From Yamadazyma tenuis (Eukaryota > Ascomycota > Pichiomycetes > Serinales > Debaryomycetaceae): a DNA stretch of 64,000 nucleotides. Below, in pieces: positions 10,562 to 19,650 of this stretch. How positions within the stretch are numbered: the stretch's first letter is position 1; each line of letters opens with the position of its first letter. The notes below the pieces were generated by a model that did not search any database, was not told where the DNA came from, and saw only the letters and a list, made by a program, of their open reading frames with translations. The stretch is from positions 992,001 to 1,056,000 of the forward strand of contig NC_089466.1 in NCBI RefSeq assembly GCF_029203305.1, written 5' to 3'. A program made the translations under genes and the position numbers.

Positions 10562-10577
10562 TAACGGGTCCCCGTTA
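10562..10577. repeat. inverted repeat TAACGG-N4-CCGTTA
   Basis: Perfect 6-bp arms around gtcc, containing CGG-N4-CCG. Inverted CGG/CCG pairs are the usual shape of zinc-cluster (Zn2Cys6) transcription factor sites. Function is inferred from shape and promoter position only. Confidence 0.45.
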
Positions 10578-10760
10578 TCTCGCACTCATGTTCTTATCGC
10601 ATACAATGCGACCGCTAAAAATGGCAATCAAAGGAATTCCCGGACTATCAGGCCGCAAATTTCAGAGGAGCTCGGAATTTTGGTGCTGGATCCTCCTATT
10701 GTATCCGTTTTTGTATAAGAATCAGGAAGGATGCTGTTCTGTGAGGTATTTCTGTTACTG

Positions 10761-10808
10761 GGACGGGAAACTATTTACATACATATTCCGGGGACGGGAA
10801 AGTATTTA
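10761..10808. repeat. 17-bp direct repeat, 31-bp period
   Basis: The copies GGACGGGAAACTATTTA (10761-10777) and GGACGGGAAAGTATTTA (10792-10808) differ at one base. The 31-bp period is close to three helical turns, so both copies would face the same side of the helix. The position is about 270-315 bp upstream of the methyltransferase ATG. Confidence 0.7.
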
Positions 10809-11075
10809 TACCTGAGACATCCGCCGAGTGGTTGGAATCTGATCCGATCAACAATGCATATATCATCTGTAACCTAAGCCTGCACTAAGCCACGATTCTA
10901 CTGATCACGGGATCCCTAGTATAGTCCTACCCCCTTCTGTATTTGTAGGCTCTGGAATCATAGACTGCTTACGGATATTTTTCCATATTATTCACTTGTT
11001 CTTGTACTCAGATTTGTCTGGTTGTTCTCAAAGTTGCGATTTTCATTTCGCAAATTTTACAAACTTTGCAAAACA

Positions 11076-11897
11076 ATGTCTGAGATCCACCAAGAAGCTG
11101 TCAAACTCAACCAGCAACATTTTGATGCCGCAAAGGTGCATTCATACGACCGCAAGGATTTGACACAGACGATAAGTAAATTGGCTCCGTACATGCTCTT
11201 GAGCTATCCTAAACTCAAGTTTGAACCTGGCTTCGATTATACCATCCTCCCAAAAACTTCCCCTATTTTCAACCCGATAAAGACATATATGGATTTTGCG
11301 TGTGGAACTGGGATTGTCACACAGAAGCTTGTTCCGTATGTGAAAAACGTGATAGGAATTGACATCAACGAAGAGTTTCTTGAAGTTTTCTCCAACCGTC
11401 TCGGGAACTCCGCCAAAGCCTACCTCCTAGACTTGTTAGACACATCTAAAGAAAAGCAAGTAGAGCAATTCGTAGCCTCAGCCGACATCATCACCTGCAC
11501 TATTGCGTACCATCATTTGGGTGACTACGAGTCCATCACCAAGAAGCTAGTTCTGTTTTTAAAGCCCAATGGGCATCTTTTTGTGCTTGACTTCTATAAC
11601 CCAGATGTCGAAAAAACCAGCTCAGACCGAGTCAAAGTTTCCCCTGCCGCCAAACACATGGGAAGCTTAAAGAAGAGTGCTTTACAGGAAACATTCTCGG
11701 ATGCTGGTCTTTCAGATATCACAGTTGATGTGAACGTTACTACTAAAGTGTGGCTAGAGATGAAGTTCATATTAGGTCATTGCACAGAAGCCCTACAAGA
11801 GCAGGCTAAGTTGGGGAGACTAGCACATAAGACTGTCGACGGGATCGAGATGTATCACGCCGAGGTGAGTCTTGTATTAGCAGTTGGACGTAAATAG
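11076..11897 (+). CDS. class I SAM-dependent methyltransferase, substrate unknown
   Basis: A 273-residue class I methyltransferase. Motif I, D-F-A-C-G-T-G at residues 73-79, the acidic end of beta-2 (G-I-D-I-N), and motif post-III (L-F-V-L-D-F-Y) are visible. The C-terminal quarter contains D-A-G-L-S, typical of small-molecule methyltransferases. The upstream frame to 11022 opens only with TTG, so the start is ATG 11076. Similar proteins in fungi are annotated as Crg1/UbiE-like; I cannot assign the substrate. It lacks a targeting signal. It is divergent from the 2OG oxygenase and upstream of UBC6 on the same strand. Confidence 0.8.
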   Translation: MSEIHQEAVKLNQQHFDAAKVHSYDRKDLTQTISKLAPYMLLSYPKLKFEPGFDYTILPKTSPIFNPIKTYMDFACGTGIVTQKLVPYVKNVIGIDINEEFLEVFSNRLGNSAKAYLLDLLDTSKEKQVEQFVASADIITCTIAYHHLGDYESITKKLVLFLKPNGHLFVLDFYNPDVEKTSSDRVKVSPAAKHMGSLKKSALQETFSDAGLSDITVDVNVTTKVWLEMKFILGHCTEALQEQAKLGRLAHKTVDGIEMYHAEVSLVLAVGRK

Positions 11898-12009
11898 ATA
11901 GAATACCTGGGGTGTTAGGTCCAGCGGCATATATGGTAGAGACACTACGAGTACAATCTCAGACACCCGTACAAATAGGTTCGCACTCTCAACAAAAGAT
12001 GTTTCCATA

Positions 12010-12699
12010 ATGGCATCGATACAAAGCCAAAAGAGACTCACCAAGGAGTACAAGGCCATCCAGGCCAACCCACCTCCCTACATAATCGCACGGCCCAATG
12101 AAGAGAATATTTTGGAATGGCACTACGTCATCACCGGACCTCCTTCGACACCTTTTGAGAATGGTCAGTACCATGGGATCCTCAGGTTCCCTCCACAATA
12201 TCCCTTCAAACCACCATCCATTTCGATCATCACGCCCAACGGCCGTTTTGCCTGCAATACACGGTTATGCTTATCAATGAGTGACTACCACCCAGACACC
12301 TGGAACCCCGCCTGGAGTGTCAGCACGATTTTGACGGGGTTGCTCAGTTTCATGACGGGTGACGAGTCCACCACCGGCTCTATCAACACCACTGACAATT
12401 TAAAGCGCAAGTACGCCAAAGACAGTAAGCGGTACAACGTGACAGAAAACTCGAGGTTCATCAAGATATTTTCAGATCTTTTGGAGCAGAACAAATTGGA
12501 TCTCTTGAACCAAGAAGATGAAGTGAACCAAGAGAAGGTTACCGAGCTGGTATTTGATGCCAAAAATAACGTCCACTTGCTCGATCCCGAGGACAAGGCG
12601 AGACTTTTGGTGGAGGAAGATGGAGAACGGAGCTTTAATGCCCCCAAACTAGTTTTTGGGGTGGTGCTAGCTGTTTTCCTTGCATACTTTTTGAGCTGA
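12010..12699 (+). CDS. UBC6: ER tail-anchored ubiquitin-conjugating enzyme Ubc6
   Basis: A 229-residue E2. The UBC fold spans about 5-160, with the H-P-N-type loop replaced by the non-canonical Ubc6/UBE2J form (I-I-T-P-N-G-R-F) and active-site Cys87 in N-T-R-L-C-L-S. A C-terminal hydrophobic segment (about 212-229) forms the tail anchor. Ubc6 works with Doa10 in ER-associated degradation, facing the cytosol. The catalytic Cys number is the same as in S. cerevisiae. Confidence 0.95.
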   Translation: MASIQSQKRLTKEYKAIQANPPPYIIARPNEENILEWHYVITGPPSTPFENGQYHGILRFPPQYPFKPPSISIITPNGRFACNTRLCLSMSDYHPDTWNPAWSVSTILTGLLSFMTGDESTTGSINTTDNLKRKYAKDSKRYNVTENSRFIKIFSDLLEQNKLDLLNQEDEVNQEKVTELVFDAKNNVHLLDPEDKARLLVEEDGERSFNAPKLVFGVVLAVFLAYFLS

Positions 12700-13405
12700 G
12701 TGGATTGCTTATCAGCTCAACTCGCGCATACTCAGATGAATGCGCGCAGAATACCCCAGAACACTGAACACCGTATCCATTACATAGCTCAATCCTACAT
12801 ATGTCTCTATGAATAATATATACTAAAGTACAATTCTGGCTGCAATAGCTACTGACAGACTGCTGCAGCTGGCTGTTGCCGCATTCCCAGGACTCCCGAA
12901 CAACCCGCGGAACCAACATGCGCCGAAAAATGACACTGCCCAGGAGGACAGATTTGGCCTAGTCTGCACCATCAAAGCTTATTGGAGAAGGCGTGGGTTT
13001 CTAGGGTTCGAGATCTAAAACGCAACTGCAAATCGCAACTTGGGGCAAACTTTCACCACACTTACTCCAAGAACACAACTACATCAACACTAAGCCATTG
13101 CGGCATTTGAGCAATCGTCTTGGGTCAAGTTTCAACGAATTCCATTTCTTGAAAAATTTTCGACGCGCTCTTTTGTTGCAGTGAGTAAACACAAGTTTAT
13201 TTTAAACCTCACTTGAAAAGCAAAGCCTTTTAGTTTATAGTTAAAGCTTCACCCTGCTGCTTAAAGTTCAACATATTTCTTCACACATCCGTTTTTCCTT
13301 CGGGCACATATTGCCACCCTTATTTTGCATATTCCCTTGACGCCTTACACCCGTCCTTTTTAGCCTGGTGATCTATCATATTCGTGATAAATAATACACC
13401 TTGTC
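12700..13405 (+). promoter_or_regulatory. long SKT5 upstream region
   Basis: About 700 bp between UBC6 and SKT5. The last 250 bp are pyrimidine-rich (runs of ct and cctt), typical of a long yeast leader. No convincing ORF, tRNA or repeat is present. One gggttcgag string near 13005 resembles a B box by chance; it has no A box or cloverleaf. Confidence 0.4.
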
Positions 13406-15292
13406 ATGTCTAGTCACCCTTACCGCCAGAGAGTGCCCCAAAGCGAGGCTCTGGTTAGCTCGGGCTCAGAGTCGTCGTCGTCGCAGTACAACACTCCCCA
13501 GAACTTGAATCTCCACCAGTTTAGATCCCACCCCCAATCCCAGTCTATCCACGAAATCGCCAGCTCTGGTAGTGGCCCATCAACTTTGGGACTTCTGGAC
13601 TTCAGTACCGGCATGGGGAGCCCCAACCTGAAGCCCCTTCATGATAGTCCTCATTTCAACGGGGGAAACCGGGTTCCATATCCGCTTAATAGCAGTGATT
13701 TTACCACTGCTACCGCCACACCTCCACCGGTATTTGCTAATGATCTCGCATCTCCCCCTTCAAATCCGTTGAGCGCCACATCTTCGGTCACCAACTTGAA
13801 CATTAATAACTCCAATCTCGATTCATATGTGACCCATTCCAAGAGTGAAAATAGCTTGGCAACCCCAAAGTTCAATCAAGCGCAGCACAGTCGTTCGGTG
13901 AGTTCCACCTCCAGTTTCTTTGAAAGGAGCGATAACATCAGTTTGGTGGACTTCAATCAGAGTTTGATCACCCTGTACTTGGGGGATAACTCCAGCCAAT
14001 TGTTGCCTCGGATTAAGACGATTGAATTATACCGAAAAAATGCCAAAAAGTCCAATGATCCTATGGTGCTATTCCAGTTTGCACAATATATGCTCCAAAC
14101 AGCCTTGTTGTTAGACACAGATGCCCATAATTCGGGCCCCACGTCGGTGGAAAACTCACCTAAGCGGGGGCCAGCCGATGGTACTAAAGAAAGTAGCCAT
14201 AAGCACGAGAAGAGCAAGTCGGGTAATTCTTTTGACTTATCCAAGTTGGACGATAATTCTGTGAATGATAAACGGTTGAGAATAGCATTATTGAAAGAAG
14301 CAGTCATCTACTTGCGGAAACTAGCCGATAAAGGGTATGTTGATGCTCAATACTTATTAGGAGATGCGTGCAGTAGTGGGGCGTTGGGTAAAGTCGATAA
14401 CAAAGAGGCATTTGTATTGTTCCAAGCGGCTGCTAAACATGGGCACGTTGAAAGTGCGTTCCGTACCAGTTACTGCTATGAAGAAGGATTAGGAACTGGT
14501 CGTGATGCCCGGAAAGCCATTGAATATTTGAAGATGGCGGCATCTAAAAACCATGCGGCCGCCATGTACAAACTTGGAGTCTACTCATTTTACGGGCGCA
14601 TGGGATTATCCCAAACTGACGTTAATGTCAAGAAAATGGGAATTAAATGGCTTAGTCGGGCATCTAACGTTGCCACAGAATTAATTGCGGCAGCTCCTTA
14701 TGAATTGGGAAAGATTTATTTCCATGGATTCAAAGATATCGTTATTACCGACAAAAAATATGCATTGGAATTATACAGTCAAGCGGCTGCTTTGGGTCAT
14801 GTTGAAAGCTCGGCCCTTTTGGGGCACTTTTATGAGGTTGGAGAAATCGTTCCGCAGGATTCAAATCTCTCAATCCATTATTATACGCAAGCGGCATTAG
14901 GAGGAGACCCGAACTCAATGCTAGCTATGTGTGCATGGTACTTAGTGGGGAATGACCCCTTCTTACCCAAGGATGAAAATGAGTCTTTTGAATGGGCCAA
15001 AAGAGCTGCCATGTGTAACCTTGCCAAGGGACAGTTTGCGTTGGCCAATTTCTACGACAAGGGTATTGGATGTGACAAAAACGCCAGTGAGGCCCAAAAG
15101 TGGTATATCAAGGCCGGAGAAAATGGTGACGAAAAAGCCATTGGTAGGATCACCGACAAAGAGTTGGCTGCAAAATTACAAAAGGCCTTCAAAAAGAAGA
15201 AACCCGACACCCAGTCAGTTCCCAGCATCGCCAGTAATTTGAACTTCGATTCCAAGTCAGTCGCACAAGAGAAGGATTGTGTGATTATGTGA
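13406..15292 (+). CDS. SKT5: chitin synthase III activator Skt5/Chs4, CaaX protein
   Basis: A 628-residue protein with a long Ser/Asn-rich disordered N-terminus (1-185). A tandem array of Sel1-type repeats follows (about 285-595), recognisable by the recurring A-x-x-L-G pattern with G-x-G or G-x-D turns. A basic region then leads to a C-terminal CaaX box C-V-I-M (Cys625). This is the Skt5/Chs4 architecture: prenylated activator of chitin synthase III, localised to the bud neck through Bni4. The Met at the CaaX end predicts farnesylation. Several CTG codons (for example in the first 20 residues) fall in the disordered part and would be Ser. Confidence 0.92.
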   Translation: MSSHPYRQRVPQSEALVSSGSESSSSQYNTPQNLNLHQFRSHPQSQSIHEIASSGSGPSTLGLLDFSTGMGSPNLKPLHDSPHFNGGNRVPYPLNSSDFTTATATPPPVFANDLASPPSNPLSATSSVTNLNINNSNLDSYVTHSKSENSLATPKFNQAQHSRSVSSTSSFFERSDNISLVDFNQSLITLYLGDNSSQLLPRIKTIELYRKNAKKSNDPMVLFQFAQYMLQTALLLDTDAHNSGPTSVENSPKRGPADGTKESSHKHEKSKSGNSFDLSKLDDNSVNDKRLRIALLKEAVIYLRKLADKGYVDAQYLLGDACSSGALGKVDNKEAFVLFQAAAKHGHVESAFRTSYCYEEGLGTGRDARKAIEYLKMAASKNHAAAMYKLGVYSFYGRMGLSQTDVNVKKMGIKWLSRASNVATELIAAAPYELGKIYFHGFKDIVITDKKYALELYSQAAALGHVESSALLGHFYEVGEIVPQDSNLSIHYYTQAALGGDPNSMLAMCAWYLVGNDPFLPKDENESFEWAKRAAMCNLAKGQFALANFYDKGIGCDKNASEAQKWYIKAGENGDEKAIGRITDKELAAKLQKAFKKKKPDTQSVPSIASNLNFDSKSVAQEKDCVIM

Positions 15293-15678
15293 TGAGAATT
15301 TAGGTGTTTATAAATGACCTTATTCCATTTCAGTGTCTCAGCCGTCCGTTAATTATAGTCGGCATGGTCGCACGTAATTCTACCCTCGTTGAATGTCTCC
15401 AGTTCTGACCACAGTCCTCATCTCTATTAAGTTTTTATATTTAGAAATGATGCCTCCAAATATGCACCAATTCGTAGGTTTATTATTGCAGCCAAAACAT
15501 CGTCATCACTGCCTCTTTCTTGAGATTGTGGAAGAACGCGTGCCTCGCTGCGGCTTCTCAAATCGGTGACATGCCACGGGCGGGGCTCCCAAAGTGGATC
15601 GCACCAAATTTCAAGTCTGATACTATTTAAGCCTGGTATTCGCCATTTTGTTCACTCCTATAATTTCAATTGATATCA
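15293..15678 (+). promoter_or_regulatory. intergenic region upstream of the glycine-rich protein
   Basis: About 385 bp. A GC-rich patch (gggcggggctccc) is near 15578-15590 and a TATTTAAG TATA-like box near 15623. A GCGGGG core could be a Mig1/stress-type site, but one copy is weak evidence. No ORF is seen. Confidence 0.4.
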
Positions 15679-16425
15679 ATGTCCAACAGAGATTACTACG
15701 AACAAGGAAATAGCGACTACAACCAACAGGGTGGCTACAACAACCAATCGCAGCAGGGAGGTTACTCCCAACAAGGCGGATACTCCCAACAAGGAGGCTA
15801 CTCGCAAGAAGGCCAACAGGGCCAACAGGGTCAACAAGGACAAGATGGTGAAAGAGGTCTTTTGAGTACCGTTGCTGGAGGTTTGGCTGGTGGTTACGGT
15901 GGTAGCAAGATCAGTGGCGAGCACTCGACTCTTGGTAAGATTGGAGGTGCTCTTGCTGGTGCATTTTTAGCCAATAAGGTGGAAGACAGGTTTGAAGGGG
16001 GTCACCAAGGTGGTAATGGAAATCACCAAGGCCAAGGCCAACAAGGCGGTTTGTTTGGAAAGCTAGAGAACTTTGTGGAAGGTAACCACGGTGGCCAAGG
16101 TGGATACGGCGGTGGCCAAGGAGGCTACGGCGGTGGTCAAGGAGGCTACGGCGGTGGTCAAGGAGGATATGGTGGTGGCCAAGGAGGCTATGGCGGCGAG
16201 GGTCGTCACCATGGAGGTGGTCACGGCGGTCGTGGTGGGGAAGGTGGATTTGGCGGTGGCCCAGGTGGATTTGGCGAAGGTCGCGGGGGTGGCCCTGGTG
16301 GTCCTGGTGGTCCTGGCGGATTTGGTGGTGGCCCCGGTGGCCCTGGCGGATTCGGCGGAGATGGTCCAGGTGGATTTGGGGGTGGCCAAGGAGGCTACGG
16401 CGGTGGCCAAGGCGGCAGATGGTAA
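15679..16425 (+). CDS. glycine-rich repeat protein with glycine-zipper-like core
   Basis: A 248-residue low-complexity protein in three parts. Residues 1-55 are Gln/Tyr/Gly-rich with repeated Q-Q-G-G-Y-S and G-Q-Q-G-Q, prion-like in composition. Residues 57-105 form a compact segment with regularly spaced small residues (T-V-A-G-G-L-A-G-G and I-G-G-A-L-A-G-A), like the glycine-zipper 2TM-like domains seen in fungal stress proteins. Residues 130-248 are Gly-rich repeats (G-G-Y-G-G-G-Q, then G-F-G-G-G-P-G). A TTG-initiated extension was discarded; the ATG is at 15679. There is no signal peptide. The function is unknown. Confidence 0.75.
   Translation: MSNRDYYEQGNSDYNQQGGYNNQSQQGGYSQQGGYSQQGGYSQEGQQGQQGQQGQDGERGLLSTVAGGLAGGYGGSKISGEHSTLGKIGGALAGAFLANKVEDRFEGGHQGGNGNHQGQGQQGGLFGKLENFVEGNHGGQGGYGGGQGGYGGGQGGYGGGQGGYGGGQGGYGGEGRHHGGGHGGRGGEGGFGGGPGGFGEGRGGGPGGPGGPGGFGGGPGGPGGFGGDGPGGFGGGQGGYGGGQGGRW
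16090..16194 (+). repeat. five 21-bp in-frame tandem repeats in the glycine-rich gene
   Basis: Five consecutive 21-bp units encode G-G-Q-G-G-Y-G with mostly synonymous differences. A sixth, isolated unit lies at 16381-16401. The array is likely to vary in length between strains. Confidence 0.85.
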
Positions 16426-16472
16426 ATGTTAATTCGTTAATCATTAATGCAAATAGTACGTAGTAAAATATA

Positions 16473-19022
16473 TCACTCGACATTTTCAGACCCATTACTT
16501 TCTATATTCCGCGTACCCGCGTTCATTGTGAATTGCATGAGTTGGGACGGGTTTGAAGATACTCTCCAGCTCCGATGGTTTTCTTTATCGTTGTTTAGAA
16601 TCAATTTGGATGCTTGTTTGTTGAGTAAAGGTACTTTGGAGTCATCGAGTCGTTTGTTGGTGAGTGATGAGATTCTCTTGGGTTTGATCATTTTCTTGGA
16701 GATGTGGGACGGCTTGGCTAGAGATGGGGGTGAGCTGATACTGGGATCAAATCGGAACAGGAGCTCTTCGTCATTGAGCTGCTCAAGAATTGAGTTTTGT
16801 GACGGGGAGTCTTCGTCAAAGTCGCTTTTAACCATTGAGCTGTCATCGAAACTGATATCATTGTCGGCTGCTGACTCTAGGAAATGAACCTTCTTGCTTC
16901 TTAGTTTCAGAATTGGCCTTTTGGCAGTTCGTGGTGGTGAGACTTTCAAAGGTGAAGTGCTGCGTTTATGATTTGTAGAGCCCGTTTCAATATCCACCTC
17001 CTGGGTCTGAGACTGAATGAACTCCGACGACTTTTCTTCTAGCAAAGTATCGAAGTCTCCATTGACCAAAAATTCAAGTGAACTCAAGATGGTTGTGAGG
17101 GTCTCACTGGAGTCCTTGGAGTTGAATACGCAATCAAAGAGAACCGTCAAGTTGTTGGGACAGAACTTGAATGTCTTGAGCTCCGTCACCAAGTGGTCGT
17201 ATAACACTGACGAGGTGAAAAGTATGTCCTTTTGGTACTGGTTTCTGATGGACTCAATCTCATACTCAAACATTTGGGTGTGGTGTTCCAGCCAGTACTC
17301 CTGCTCTTTCAACCTGGTTAGTACATGATGAGCAGTTTCCTCCAAAACCACCTCCACATCATTCTGACGATGATACTGCAATTCCAACTGTTGAATTTGA
17401 AGAGATAATTTGGACAACACTTGTTCAACAAGATTTTGCACCTGTGGGTTTGAACTGGAACTATCGAAATAGGCTTGGAGGGTTTCAAAATCCATTTTTT
17501 GATTAAGTAAAACTTTTCTTTTGGCGAGAATGAAGTATTTCTGCCATCTGTCTTGACTCTTATTGAAAACAGAGCTCCGAAGTGTACTGATATTGTCAAA
17601 TATTGACTCAAATATCAATGCCAGTATCTTTTGCTGTTTTTCTATTGTAGCATCTGCAACATTTGCTTGTTTGTGTTTGAGCTCTTCGATCTCTGTCTTT
17701 TGTTGGGTAATCATTTTCAAGTACGAACCCACATGTCTATCAAGATTATGCTGATTACGTATGAGCTTCGTTTTGATCATTTTGGCCCGGTCAGCATACT
17801 TCAATGTGTTTAACGTTTCATCGTAGTGTTGAGACAGCGGCGAAACACATACAATCATCACCGTCTTGCAGTTCCCTCCCAAGGAGAACTTCAACAACCG
17901 AGTGAGCTTTGAGTCTCTATAGGGAATATGGTTTCGTTTTCGGGGATCGCATAGGGCATTGATACAGTTTCCCAACGCCAATAACGACTTGTTTATATTA
18001 GCACCTTCGTTGAGACGGATTCCTCTGTTCTTGGTGGCAGAAGCTCTCTCACTTCCCGCCAAATCTATGATTGATAAAGTAGCAAACACATGCTCTTGGC
18101 TCAACTCCATCGATTTGTTTCTTTGGATGACATTTATCTGAAGAACTGCATGAGATCTGGAAGACGTTGCGTTCGCTTCAGTTGGAGAACATGTTCTGTT
18201 TTTGTTCCCTTTCAAGATCAAATCCATCACCTCCTCTACCGATTGGGGTTTATGAGATGATAGATTGGCCACGAACACTTTGTTGTTAGTGTCTTCTCTT
18301 ATCACCAATTTTTTTTGGTTAGTGTTTGGGTCCAAGAGGTCTTTAATAGTTTCATTATAAATCTCCAAAAACGAAAAGCTAACATCAAACACCTTCGACT
18401 CCAGCATCTCATCCATCCGGCAATACAACTCTTTCATCGTAAGGAAAATGATACCGGGATCATCTGGAGTCCCCAGAATAGTGTGAGTTTTACCACACCC
18501 GGTGGCCCCATATGCGAATACAGTAGCATTAAACCCATCCAATATACTGTCTAAAAGCGGTTTGGTTGTAGTGGAAAACACTTCTGTTTGGCTGGCATGA
18601 GTGTCAAACAACTGGTCAAATACAAATCGGTGTTCTCGTATACGGGAATGAGGTTTTGATGGAAATACATTTCTATGCATTCGGGCAATTGGGTTTGTTT
18701 CTGGAGGATCAAATATAAGCATTTTATCGTCAACCACATCGATGATCTTACGTATTCCTTGGGGCATGAAGTTGGAACCACTTTGTTCCTTCTCACTGAG
18801 CGAGCCATCCCCTAGAAATATGTGTTCGTGATCCACTTTTATGAGGTTGTTTTCTTCATTTGATGTGAAAGGACGTACTCTTACTGAAACACAGATAGAC
18901 GACTCCTTGCTTGGGGACAACGGGGCCAACGTAGGAGGTCCTTGACTTTGTTGTCGCCGAGGGCTCTCTTGTGGCACCGGCTCATGGTCATCAGGACCGG
19001 TGGTTGTGTCTTCTATGTCCAT
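16473..19022 (-). CDS. KIP3: kinesin-8 motor Kip3
   Basis: An 849-residue kinesin with an N-terminal motor. The motor domain spans about 43-420, with P-loop G-A-T-G-C-G-K-T at 172-179, switch I S-S-R-S-H-A, switch II D-L-A-G-S-E-R, and Y-R-D-S-K-L-T-R-L-L. The neck and short coiled coils (about 430-650) are followed by a basic, Ser-rich tail with a K-E-N box near 808. The loop after L8 and the motor position fit kinesin-8/Kip3, a plus-end-directed depolymerase controlling microtubule length and spindle position. The KEN box suggests APC/C turnover. It converges on the glycine-rich gene, with 47 bp between stops. Confidence 0.9.
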   Translation of the reverse strand: MDIEDTTTGPDDHEPVPQESPRRQQSQGPPTLAPLSPSKESSICVSVRVRPFTSNEENNLIKVDHEHIFLGDGSLSEKEQSGSNFMPQGIRKIIDVVDDKMLIFDPPETNPIARMHRNVFPSKPHSRIREHRFVFDQLFDTHASQTEVFSTTTKPLLDSILDGFNATVFAYGATGCGKTHTILGTPDDPGIIFLTMKELYCRMDEMLESKVFDVSFSFLEIYNETIKDLLDPNTNQKKLVIREDTNNKVFVANLSSHKPQSVEEVMDLILKGNKNRTCSPTEANATSSRSHAVLQINVIQRNKSMELSQEHVFATLSIIDLAGSERASATKNRGIRLNEGANINKSLLALGNCINALCDPRKRNHIPYRDSKLTRLLKFSLGGNCKTVMIVCVSPLSQHYDETLNTLKYADRAKMIKTKLIRNQHNLDRHVGSYLKMITQQKTEIEELKHKQANVADATIEKQQKILALIFESIFDNISTLRSSVFNKSQDRWQKYFILAKRKVLLNQKMDFETLQAYFDSSSSNPQVQNLVEQVLSKLSLQIQQLELQYHRQNDVEVVLEETAHHVLTRLKEQEYWLEHHTQMFEYEIESIRNQYQKDILFTSSVLYDHLVTELKTFKFCPNNLTVLFDCVFNSKDSSETLTTILSSLEFLVNGDFDTLLEEKSSEFIQSQTQEVDIETGSTNHKRSTSPLKVSPPRTAKRPILKLRSKKVHFLESAADNDISFDDSSMVKSDFDEDSPSQNSILEQLNDEELLFRFDPSISSPPSLAKPSHISKKMIKPKRISSLTNKRLDDSKVPLLNKQASKLILNNDKENHRSWRVSSNPSQLMQFTMNAGTRNIESNGSENVE

Positions 19023-19650
19023 TCCTCGTGACCTTGAAGCGAGTGAGCTACAAGTTTTTTGGTGTGCGCGTTTTTGTAAACATTGAAACGCGATGGCCTG
19101 GGGAAGAGGACTAGTGTCAACTGAAGGTGTAGAGCAAATCAGAATTATATAGGAGTGGGGCTATCTATACTAAACATTTATCCACGCTCTAAGTGACACG
19201 TACTACACTTTTGAGCAAAATAAAATAGGACCATAGATGAATGTAGATATATCTGGCACAATTGCAGCCAAAACTCTCAACTGTTCGATAAACTATTCAT
19301 AAAAGTTGGAAAATAGCACTTCCCTGGTGGCTCTGTAAAGTTGGTTTGGCATTGTGCGTATCTCATTATATGAAAGCTCCTTTCAATTGAGGCAAAAAGA
19401 GTCAGTTCTGACACCACTCCATCTTTGTACAACTCCTTCAATTTGCAAGCACAGTATATGATTTCCCTGCAACAACCCTGACTATTACAGCCTCTTAACA
19501 ACTCCCAGCACACAATCTAAGATCAATAATTTCATTCACATCAATTATCACCCCAGTGGCTCTCGGCATACACGACTGCTGAAATTGCGAAAAACTCCCC
19601 AAACAATTGCAATCGAATCACCAAAACGAACACACACCACCGGTAATATA
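19023..19650. promoter_or_regulatory. divergent intergenic region, KIP3 / AVT transporter
   Basis: About 630 bp between divergent genes. On the KIP3 side are a forkhead-type GTAAACA at 19076-19082 and an ACGCG at 19088-19092, plausible cell-cycle elements for a mitotic kinesin. A minus-strand Cys-rich frame (19277-19513) has no ATG and was not called. Confidence 0.45.

Larger units (their letters stand above)
10412..11075. promoter_or_regulatory. divergent intergenic region, oxygenase / methyltransferase
   Basis: About 660 bp between divergent genes, unusually long for this locus. It contains a TAACGG/CCGTTA inverted repeat (10562-10577) and a near-perfect 17-bp direct repeat (10761-10777 and 10792-10808); the second copy runs into a TATTTATA TATA-like element at 10803-10810. 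A 93-codon frame inside it has no coding character. Regulation of one or both neighbours is a reasonable inference. Confidence 0.5.

Noticed and set aside
10534..10815. 93-codon frame in the oxygenase/methyltransferase promoter
   Set aside because: It starts without ATG and overlaps repeats and a TATA-like element; composition is not protein-like.
13003..13015. B-box-like gggttcgag suggesting a tRNA gene
   Set aside because: No matching A box or acceptor pairing around it; no tRNA could be folded here or elsewhere in the window.
15911..16495. His/Arg-rich 194-codon frame antisense to the glycine-rich gene
   Set aside because: It is a mirror of the Gly repeats; a repetitive reading in another frame without independent features.
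19277..19513. Cys-rich 78-codon minus-strand frame, possibly a twin-Cys mitochondrial protein
   Set aside because: No ATG; a stop lies just upstream; the cysteine spacing does not fit CX9C or CX3C proteins; no splice sites restored a start.
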